The notes below the pieces were generated by a model that saw only the letters and a program-made list of their open reading frames with translations, did no database searches and was not told the DNA's origin. A program made the position numbers and the translations under genes. Below are positions 1 through 5,474 of a stretch of 7,659 nt of DNA, piece by piece. Source of the stretch: Vulcanimicrobiota bacterium (GTDB lineage Bacteria > Vulcanimicrobiota > Vulcanimicrobiia > Vulcanimicrobiales > Vulcanimicrobiaceae); contig JAFAHB010000109.1 of assembly GCA_019237435.1 (NCBI GenBank), forward strand, positions 1 to 7,659, written 5' to 3'. Every line of letters begins with the position of its first letter. Within the stretch, counting starts at the first letter, position 1.

Positions 1-1402
1 AGCGTCCGGTCGCGGCTACGATTGACAACGCAAGGGCTTCCCGCACCGGCGAGTAGAGCTTGTCCGCGTAATGCGCGAATGCGCCGTCGCTCTCTTTCAC
101 AGCTTCGATGGCGCGTGTCAGTCGCGCGCCCCGTATTTCGCCTTGGCAGCAGGCTTGGCATACGGCGCCAATCAGCGAACGGACGGCTGCACGCTGCATT
201 GCGTCGTCGTGCATCATCTGCGGCATGACAAGCAAAAGATGCTCGTAAACCGCAGCCACGAATGATGCGTCGTCGACGCAGGGCGGCACCACCGCGCCGA
301 CTCCAAAGAGCTTCGTCGCCAAAACCCTATCCTGAGTCCCGAGCAGATGGCGTACGCCTAAGGCACGCCACGATTTAGCCGCCTGGGCATCGTTGCGGCC
401 GGCGGCCGTTACGTGAAGCACCGCGCACGACCGCGCCGCGAGATCCCGATATCCCGCCATCTCGGCTTGGCGCCGCGTAAAACTCGCGAGCCGCTGCGCC
501 CCCTGCCAATCTCGGTCGGCGGCGAGGTGTCGAGCCCGCTCGGTTTCCATCGCAAGGCGTTCCCACGATCGCAAACGAAGCGCGGGTGCCTCCGGAGGCG
601 GGCGCCAGCGCGTCCCACGGATGAGACACGCCTGTGAAACCAACGAAAACGCGCGGTAGCGCTCAAGATCGTGCGGCGCAAGCATATTCGCTGCGGCGCA
701 CGCGTGCTCGTACGTATCATCGGCTCGACCATCGATCAATGCGACCTTAGCCGCGAGCAGTAGGCGTGCGGCGCGCGAGATTCCACAGAATCCCGCGTCG
801 TTATAGCCGCGGCCCAAACGGACGCCGGCATCGCAGCGAGACTCGAGGGCGAAGCGGCGCTCCTCGCGGTTCGCGGCGACTCTCAGCAAATTGGCGGCGA
901 TGGCGTGCATCTCGAGCGTTCTCGCTCGGTCTCGCGCCGCCACGAACGCGGTGCGTTCGCGCTCAAATATTCCTGCGTGCGTATGCCCGGCGCCCGAATC
1001 GCGGCCCATCGTTACCCTCGCCGAGCGGTCCAAAAGCCCGCGCGCATATTGGGCGATCGCGCCGATCGCCTCCGCGCGCCGGCGCTGAAATTGGCGCCGC
1101 GAAACGCCCAAGCCGGCGGCTAACTCGGCGTTGGTCACCGTTCGCCGAAAGTCTGCACTCAGGATCGCGTCGCGCAACCGGACCACCGATTCATCCTCGT
1201 CGTCGAAGACGGTGCGCACCACGCATTCCAGCGCCGCAACGGGGTCGGCGATCTGCATTGCGTCACAGATGATGCCCATGATCGGCATAGAGGCAAGAGC
1301 CCGCGGGTTCTTTGCGCGGCGTAACGCGCTGCGCATCTGCCGATGCACCGCTCGCTGACGGCCAAATTCGTTTCCGGCAAAAGGCAGCACTGCTAACGAC
1401 AT
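1..1402 (-). CDS. Helix-turn-helix protein with helical-repeat-like C-terminal region (3' end beyond window)
   Basis: The minus frame is open without a stop from a TAA at about 1430-1432 to the left edge, giving 467 codons from ATG 1402; the C-terminus is outside the window. Residues about 88-112 form a helix-turn-helix (TNAELAAGLGVSRRQFQRRR), preceded by an acidic patch (DDEDE, about 67-71) and a helical N-terminal region. From about residue 130 on the protein is Ala/Arg/Leu-rich and predicted helical, in blocks that resemble degenerate TPR-type repeats (for example ARLLLAAKVALIDGRADD and SWERLAMETERARHLAADRD). I infer a transcriptional regulator with a ligand- or protein-sensing helical domain. 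The target is unknown and I cannot name a family. The start is uncertain: there is no clear Shine-Dalgarno sequence, GTG 1405 abuts the ATG, and in-frame ATGs follow at residues 23 and 39. It is codirectional with the upstream hemL-like gene across a 144-bp gap, so it probably has its own promoter. Confidence 0.72.
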   Translation of the reverse strand, partial: MSLAVLPFAGNEFGRQRAVHRQMRSALRRAKNPRALASMPIMGIICDAMQIADPVAALECVVRTVFDDEDESVVRLRDAILSADFRRTVTNAELAAGLGVSRRQFQRRRAEAIGAIAQYARGLLDRSARVTMGRDSGAGHTHAGIFERERTAFVAARDRARTLEMHAIAANLLRVAANREERRFALESRCDAGVRLGRGYNDAGFCGISRAARLLLAAKVALIDGRADDTYEHACAAANMLAPHDLERYRAFSLVSQACLIRGTRWRPPPEAPALRLRSWERLAMETERARHLAADRDWQGAQRLASFTRRQAEMAGYRDLAARSCAVLHVTAAGRNDAQAAKSWRALGVRHLLGTQDRVLATKLFGVGAVVPPCVDDASFVAAVYEHLLLVMPQMMHDDAMQRAAVRSLIGAVCQACCQGEIRGARLTRAIEAVKESDGAFAHYADKLYSPVREALALSIVAATGR

Positions 1403-1477
1403 CACCGATAGGATAGACGAAAACGGCGCTTACGGCTTCATGAAACTCCAAATCCGGCGCAGCAACTCGCTCAATTC

Positions 1478-1495
1478 TTCTTGATGTTTCTTGAT
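1478..1495. repeat. Direct repeat TTCTTGAT x2 with 10-bp period, candidate operator
   Basis: Two exact copies of TTCTTGAT (1478-1485 and 1488-1495) are separated by two bases, so they recur every 10 bp, one helical turn. On the minus strand they read ATCAAGAA-ac-ATCAAGAA. They lie in the only AT-rich patch of the 144-bp spacer between the hemL-like gene and the helix-turn-helix gene, about 75-95 bp upstream of the latter's start. This is compatible with a regulator site or upstream promoter element. I found no convincing -35/-10 pair, so a regulatory role is an inference. The rest of the spacer (1403-1546) shows nothing clear apart from a weak 5-bp GC-rich inverted repeat near 1513-1531 without a T-run. 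Confidence 0.35.
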
Positions 1496-1546
1496 ATTTT
1501 ACTTTTGCTGCACGTCGACGCGAGGGCGACGCGCGCTAAGGAAACC

Positions 1547-2803
1547 TCAGGCGGATGGCAGTGACTTCTCGATCGCGTCGAGCGTCTGGTCAATATCGCC
1601 GGCGGTGTGCGCGGTCGAGACGAACATTACTTCGTTCTGCGAGGGCGGGAGGAGGATTCCCGATTCCAACATCTTGCGATGGTATGCCGCGTATGCGTCC
1701 ACGTCGGCGCGCCGCGCGTCATCGTAGTTGCGGCCGGCCGGTCCCGCTCTAAATTTGCAATCGACGACCGATTCTTGTTGGACGACGGCGTAGTCCAGGT
1801 TACGTTGCGCCAGAATCGCACGGGTACCGTCCGCGAGACGTTTAGCGAGCGCGTCCATCGCAGCGTAGCGCTCGGGATGCGATTCGAGCAGATCGAGAAC
1901 GCGGTGCGCCATCGCGACGCAAAACGGGTTGCCCGCATGGGTTCCACCGGTAAACGTGTGGCCGTCGGGTGCGAGCACGGCCATGACCTCCGACCGTCCG
2001 CCGAACGCCGCGATCGGCACGCCGCCTCCAAGCACTTTGCCGAGTGCGGTCAAATCCGGGATCACCTCCGCTCGGCCTTGCGCTCCGCCCAATCCGAAGC
2101 GCAGCCACGTGATCACTTCGTCGAAAATCAAGAGCGCGCCCCAGCGGCGCGCGCGATCGCGCAGGCCTTCCAGGAAGCCCGGCTCCGCCGCCACCAGGCC
2201 CATGTTCAACGCGATCGGCTCGACGGCAATCGCTGCAATACCCGATTCGACTCCCCGCGCCTGCTCGTCGACCGACGCTAGGTCGTTATAGCGCGCGACG
2301 ATCACCTCGCGGTGGACCGATTGCGGAATCCCGCCCGCACCCGAAGCCGACGCACCGGCCGCGACCAGCGCGAAATCGAAGTGCCCGTGATAGTTGCCGG
2401 CAAACTTGAGGACGCGGTCGCGCCCGGTGAAGGAGCGCGCGACGCGGATGGCGCTCATCATCGCTTCGCTTCCGCTCGTTGCGAACCGAATTCGCTCCAT
2501 CGACGGCAAGTGCGCGCGGATTCGTTCGGCCAGCCGAACTTCTTCCGGATGGGTTGAGCCCCAGACAAAACCGGAGCGCGCGACGTCGTCCAATCCGCGT
2601 ACGAGCGCGGGCTCGGTGTGGCCGAAGAGCAGCGGTCCGTACGCCATGATGTAGTCGACGTAGCGGCGGCCGTCTTCATCGTAGGCATATGCGCCTCGCG
2701 CCGAGCCCTGCACGAACATTGGGAGTCCCGCGCTCCAACCCGAGCGCACCGGCGAATCGCAGCCGCCCGCGAGGACGCCTCGAGCACGTGCCATAAGCTG
2801 CAT
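1547..2803 (-). CDS. hemL: Glutamate-1-semialdehyde 2,1-aminomutase-like PLP enzyme
   Basis: A class III (fold type I) PLP-dependent enzyme, closest by eye to glutamate-1-semialdehyde aminomutase. That enzyme moves the amino group of glutamate-1-semialdehyde to give 5-aminolevulinate in the cytosolic C5 route to heme. From ATG 2803 it has 418 aa, close to the usual 425-430. Visible motifs are GGCDSPVRSG near the N-terminus (family GGVNSPVRA), SGSEAMMSAIRVAR, NYHGHFD, FDEVITWLRFGLGGAQ (PLP-binding Asp), ALGKVLGGG with catalytic Lys about 256, GGTHAGNP, and SQNEVMFVSTAHT near the end. The frame extends upstream to TTG 2848, but the first 15 extra residues do not resemble the family and would overlap the divergent mrp start, so I chose ATG 2803; ATG 2794 is also possible. 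No clear Shine-Dalgarno sequence is present. Oddity: the GSAM signature AGTLSGNP is GGTHAGNP here, so a related aminotransferase with another substrate is a real alternative. Confidence 0.8.
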   Translation of the reverse strand: MQLMARARGVLAGGCDSPVRSGWSAGLPMFVQGSARGAYAYDEDGRRYVDYIMAYGPLLFGHTEPALVRGLDDVARSGFVWGSTHPEEVRLAERIRAHLPSMERIRFATSGSEAMMSAIRVARSFTGRDRVLKFAGNYHGHFDFALVAAGASASGAGGIPQSVHREVIVARYNDLASVDEQARGVESGIAAIAVEPIALNMGLVAAEPGFLEGLRDRARRWGALLIFDEVITWLRFGLGGAQGRAEVIPDLTALGKVLGGGVPIAAFGGRSEVMAVLAPDGHTFTGGTHAGNPFCVAMAHRVLDLLESHPERYAAMDALAKRLADGTRAILAQRNLDYAVVQQESVVDCKFRAGPAGRNYDDARRADVDAYAAYHRKMLESGILLPPSQNEVMFVSTAHTAGDIDQTLDAIEKSLPSA

Positions 2804-2828
2804 ACCGACGCGCCGTTCGCAGGTTGTC

Positions 2829-2836
2829 AGAGGAAG
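2829..2836 (+). promoter_or_regulatory. Ribosome binding site of the mrp-like gene
   Basis: AGAGGAAG, with its GAGG core five bases before ATG 2839, is the best Shine-Dalgarno sequence in the area. It decides the start in favour of ATG 2839 over the in-frame TTG 2824, which would place this purine run inside the coding region. Confidence 0.7.
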
Positions 2837-2838
2837 CC

Positions 2839-3930
2839 ATGCCCCCAATCGAGATCGAGATCGGTCCCCAGAGCAACATCAAGCAGCTCGTCGCCGACTT
2901 TCCCGTCGCCGCCGAGGTCATGACGGCGTTCGGCTTAGGCTGCAGCGGATGCGGCGTGAGCAGGTACGAGACCGTCGAGCAAGGCGCGCGCGCTCACGGG
3001 CTCCAGGTCGAGCCGATCGTCGCAGCGCTCCGGGACGCGCGCCGAACCGGGTCGGTTCCTCACATCCGCGATGAAGACCGGCAACCGGCTCGTCGCGCTC
3101 CCGGCGTCTTCAGCGGCCGCTCTCGCATCGCGCATGTGATCCCGATCATGTCGGGCAAAGGCGGCGTCGGCAAGTCGCTCGTTACCGCCTTGATTGCGAT
3201 AGGCTTGCGCCGTCGCCACTACCGCGTCGGAATTCTCGATGCCGACATCACCGGTCCGTCCATTCCCAAGCTGTTCGGTTTGCGCGAGCCTCTGTCGATC
3301 CAGGCCGATCCAGTGAAGCGCACGCCGCAGGGACAACCCCAGCCGTTGATTTCGCCGGCGGTTTCGCGCAGTGCGATCGAGATCGTCAGCTCGAACCTCC
3401 TCAGCGAGAGTGAGGACACGGCGATGATTTGGCGCGGGCCGATCGTCGCCGGCGTGATTCGGCAATTTTACGAACAGGTCACTTGGAGCGAGCTCGACTT
3501 TCTGCTGGTCGACCTTCCCCCGGGCACGTCAGACGCACCGCTGACGGTGCTGCAGTCACTCTCGATCGACGGGGTGGTACTCGTCACGATGCCGCAGGCG
3601 CTCGCCACGATGGTCGTGCGCAAGGCCGCAAATCTCGTGCACCAGCTGAAGAAACCGATTCTCGGGGTCGTCGAGAACATGTCGTACTTTGAGGCGCCCG
3701 ATACGGGTGCGCGTTACGAAATTTACGGCCCGTCGTACGCGCAGCGCGTCGCGGAGCTCGCCCGGGCACCGGTGCTGGCGCGAATTCCGATCGATCCCGT
3801 CAAGGCACAGCTTGCGGACGAAGGGCGAATCGAGGAGCTCGACGATCCGATTTGCGACATCTTGGTGGAGCGGCTTCTGGCTGGGATCGAAGCGCATCCA
3901 AAGCCTAAAGAGACGATTTCGATCATCTAA
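2839..3930 (+). CDS. DUF1858 domain fused to Mrp/NBP35-type P-loop ATPase (Fe-S carrier family)
   Basis: A 363-aa protein. Residues about 3-68 match the DUF1858 (hybrid-cluster-associated redox disulfide) pattern: GLGCSGCG with Cys35 and Cys38, then YETVEQGARAHG. A basic linker (about 69-98) follows. The rest is an Mrp/NBP35/ApbC ATPase: deviant Walker A SGKGGVGKS at about 105-113, DADITGPSIPKLFG (switch I region) at about 134-147, MIWRGPIV at 196-203, VDLPPGTSDAPLT at about 224-235, and ENMSYF at 279-284. Family members bind and transfer Fe-S clusters to apoproteins in the cytosol. Two oddities stand out. The usual N-terminal DUF59 domain is replaced by DUF1858. The Mrp CxxC after MSYF is absent, reading YFEAPDTG with Ala286 and Thr289 where cysteines would sit. 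Cluster handling as in ApbC is therefore doubtful, although the N-terminal CxxC might substitute. It is divergent from the hemL-like gene and is followed by a hairpin and two codirectional genes. Confidence 0.9.
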   Translation: MPPIEIEIGPQSNIKQLVADFPVAAEVMTAFGLGCSGCGVSRYETVEQGARAHGLQVEPIVAALRDARRTGSVPHIRDEDRQPARRAPGVFSGRSRIAHVIPIMSGKGGVGKSLVTALIAIGLRRRHYRVGILDADITGPSIPKLFGLREPLSIQADPVKRTPQGQPQPLISPAVSRSAIEIVSSNLLSESEDTAMIWRGPIVAGVIRQFYEQVTWSELDFLLVDLPPGTSDAPLTVLQSLSIDGVVLVTMPQALATMVVRKAANLVHQLKKPILGVVENMSYFEAPDTGARYEIYGPSYAQRVAELARAPVLARIPIDPVKAQLADEGRIEELDDPICDILVERLLAGIEAHPKPKETISII

Positions 3931-3944
3931 AAAGCTCAATTGCG

Positions 3945-3971
3945 GTCACCCTTCGACATGCTCAGGGTGAC
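3945..3971. repeat. Inverted repeat/hairpin, dispersed-repeat-like (GTCACCCT...AGGGTGAC)
   Basis: A perfect 8-bp inverted repeat, GTCACCCT (3945-3952) and AGGGTGAC (3964-3971), encloses an 11-base loop, TCGACATGCTC. It starts 15 bp after the mrp stop and ends 15 bp before the next start. The core CCTTCGACATGCTCAGG closely resembles the CCTTCGACAAGCTCAGG-type element that I recall as an abundant intergenic repeat in many GC-rich bacteria and metagenome assemblies. It could attenuate transcription or stabilise the mrp mRNA end, but no T-run follows, so it is not a standard intrinsic terminator. Confidence 0.65.
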
Positions 3972-3976
3972 GCGGC

Positions 3977-3982
3977 GGAGGT
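3977..3982 (+). promoter_or_regulatory. Ribosome binding site of the DUF3175 gene
   Basis: GGAGGT is a near-consensus Shine-Dalgarno sequence. It is 3 bases before ATG 3986 (short) and 12 bases before ATG 3995 (long), so it does not settle the start between the two in-frame ATGs. Confidence 0.6.
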
Positions 3983-3985
3983 AGA

Positions 3986-4267
3986 ATGTGGTTCATGGCA
4001 CGCAATTACTGGTCGAAACAGGTCACCGAACACAGCAACGCGCTCGATCTCGAGCGCGACGTCTTCAACGAAGACGATCCGCGGGCGATCGCGCTTTCGC
4101 TCAAACGCTCGGCGGACCGCAGCAAGCGGCGCAAGGGTTCGCCATACCGCTCGGCGATGTCAATGCTGACGTTTTACATCAATCGCGCGGGAAAGAATCT
4201 GCCGAAGAAGCGCCTGAAGATTCTCGAAGCGGCAAAGGACGAGCTGCGCGCCGCCTACGGACGCTGA
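3986..4267 (+). CDS. DUF3175 family small basic protein
   Basis: A 93-aa, Lys/Arg-rich soluble protein of unknown function. It matches the DUF3175 pattern as I remember it: an N-terminal WSKQVTEHSNALDLE, then DDPRAIALSLKRSAD, a basic stretch SKRRKGSPYRSAMSMLTFYI, and NRAGKNLPKKRLKILEAAKDEL at the C-terminus. The length is typical for the family. It has no signal peptide, membrane segment or cysteines; the charge suggests nucleic-acid or ribosome contact, which is only an inference. Homologues tend to begin MAR-x-x-W, which favours ATG 3995 (MARNYW), whereas the Shine-Dalgarno spacing fits ATG 3986 slightly better; the two differ by three residues. It lies 55 bp after mrp and 22 bp before the M48 gene, probably cotranscribed with the latter. 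Confidence 0.8.
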   Translation: MWFMARNYWSKQVTEHSNALDLERDVFNEDDPRAIALSLKRSADRSKRRKGSPYRSAMSMLTFYINRAGKNLPKKRLKILEAAKDELRAAYGR

Positions 4268-4289
4268 CACCAAGGTCCCGCGATCGCCG

Positions 4290-5474
4290 ATGAAAGGCCG
4301 CAGCGTCCTACTCGGTATCGGCAGCGGCATCGCTGCCGGTTACGCGCTGATTCGAACGGTCGAGGCGCTCATCGAGTGGCGCAAACCCTCGCCGCCTCTT
4401 GCCAAGGATGCAATGGCGTACGCGCGCATTCGACGCTCGCTCGAAGTCGCCGATACGGCGCGAGCGACGTTCGGATTCCTTGCATTTGCCTACGGACCGC
4501 TCTCGCAAGCTTTGGATAGCGCGACCCGCGCAACGCCCGTATGGTTACGGCCGGGACTCTTTTTTGCGCCGCTCTCACTAGTCGGCGCGCTCGCGGACCT
4601 TCCCGCCTCATTCGTCCAGGGTTATACGCTCGAACGCCGTTTCGGCTTGAGCAATCAATCCCGGCGCGCATGGTTGGAGGAATATGCGAAGAGCGCGCTT
4701 TTAGGGGCCGGGCTTACGGCGTTCTTGGGAATCCTGCTCGGCGTTGCGGTACGTCACGCGCCGCGCCGTTGGCCCTGGATTGCCGGCGCGGGGACGCTTC
4801 CGCTATTCGTGGCAGCGAACGTGATCGTGCCGCTCTATGTTCTGCCTTTGTTCAATAAGTTCGAGCCGGTCGTCGGCTCGCTCGAGGCGCGTCTGCGAGC
4901 GCTCGCGGCGCGCTTCGGCGTCGGCGACGCCGCGATTCTTCGCATGGACATGAGCCGGCAGACGCGCAAAGCCAACGCCTTCGTGACCGGGATCGGGCGC
5001 ACGCATCGCATCGTTGTCGGCGACACGCTCATTGCTTCGTTTCCCGAAAATGAGACCGAGTTCGTCGTCGCGCACGAGCTCGGGCACTACGTCAATAAGG
5101 ACACCTGGCGCATGATCGCGCTCGGAGAGGTGCTCGCGGTAACGCTGTTCTTGATCGCCAACCGCGCCGCATCGCGCGAAGAGCGCGCCGCGCTGCGCAA
5201 GCAGCCGCTCATGTTGGTGCGAATCTATGCCGTCATGCTGGTCGCGACCCAGGTCCTTCGCCCGCTGCTCTTTGCGTTCTCACGCTCCCGTGAGTGGGCC
5301 GCCGATCGCTTCGCAATCGCCGCAACCAACGATGCGCTCGCAGGCGCGTCTGCGTTCCGGAGGTTGCGCGATCAGAATCTGGCCGACGAAGATCCGCCTT
5401 ACTGGTACGAGCTCTTCTTCTCGTCGCATCCGTCGCTGCGAGCGCGGATCGCGGCGCTGGAACGATCGCCCTAA
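4290..5474 (+). CDS. M48 family integral-membrane zinc metallopeptidase (Ste24/CAAX protease-like)
   Basis: A 394-aa multi-pass membrane protease of the M48 family, Ste24-like. Hydrophobic segments lie at about 5-25, 57-75, 88-110, 135-155, 163-187, 275-291 and 307-330. Ste24-type landmarks are LPLFNKFEPV (185-194), KANAFVTGIGRTHRIVVGDT (227-246), and the zinc site HELGH with His262, Glu263 (catalytic) and His266. The third ligand is Glu335 in SREWAADRFA, with the conserved Asp339. The terminal SSHPSLRARIAALE (His380) is the usual M48 C-terminal motif. Yeast Ste24 cleaves prenylated a-factor; bacterial relatives are mostly linked to membrane-protein quality control, so the natural substrate here is unknown. 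All catalytic residues are intact. ATG 4290 is preceded only by a weak AAGGT at a long distance. The TAA overlaps the stop codon of the convergent folate gene. Confidence 0.92.
   Translation: MKGRSVLLGIGSGIAAGYALIRTVEALIEWRKPSPPLAKDAMAYARIRRSLEVADTARATFGFLAFAYGPLSQALDSATRATPVWLRPGLFFAPLSLVGALADLPASFVQGYTLERRFGLSNQSRRAWLEEYAKSALLGAGLTAFLGILLGVAVRHAPRRWPWIAGAGTLPLFVAANVIVPLYVLPLFNKFEPVVGSLEARLRALAARFGVGDAAILRMDMSRQTRKANAFVTGIGRTHRIVVGDTLIASFPENETEFVVAHELGHYVNKDTWRMIALGEVLAVTLFLIANRAASREERAALRKQPLMLVRIYAVMLVATQVLRPLLFAFSRSREWAADRFAIAATNDALAGASAFRRLRDQNLADEDPPYWYELFFSSHPSLRARIAALERSP

Noticed and set aside
766..1272. 168-aa plus-strand frame rich in Arg and Pro
   Set aside because: It is antisense to the helix-turn-helix gene, low complexity and without motifs; the minus frame there is fully open and protein-like.
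1263..1451. Small minus-strand frame starting MEFHEAV, with a start upstream of the regulator
   Set aside because: It is in a different frame from the regulator, overlaps its start and reads into non-protein-like sequence; no frameshift is needed because the regulator frame has its own ATG at 1402.
1513..1531. CGTCG...CGACG inverted repeat after the hemL-like gene as a terminator
   Set aside because: It has a 5-bp stem with a 9-base loop and no T-run; such short GC repeats arise often by chance in this composition.
1607..2281. 224-aa plus-strand frame
   Set aside because: It is antisense to the strongly supported PLP enzyme; its composition looks like a reading-frame artefact.
2824..2838. 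TTG 2824 as the start of the mrp-like gene
   Set aside because: It would put the clear AGAGGAAG ribosome site inside the gene; ATG 2839 has proper spacing.
3945..3971. Rho-independent terminator after mrp
   Set aside because: The stem is good but is followed by GCGGCGGAGG rather than a T-run, so it fits a repeat element better than a terminator.
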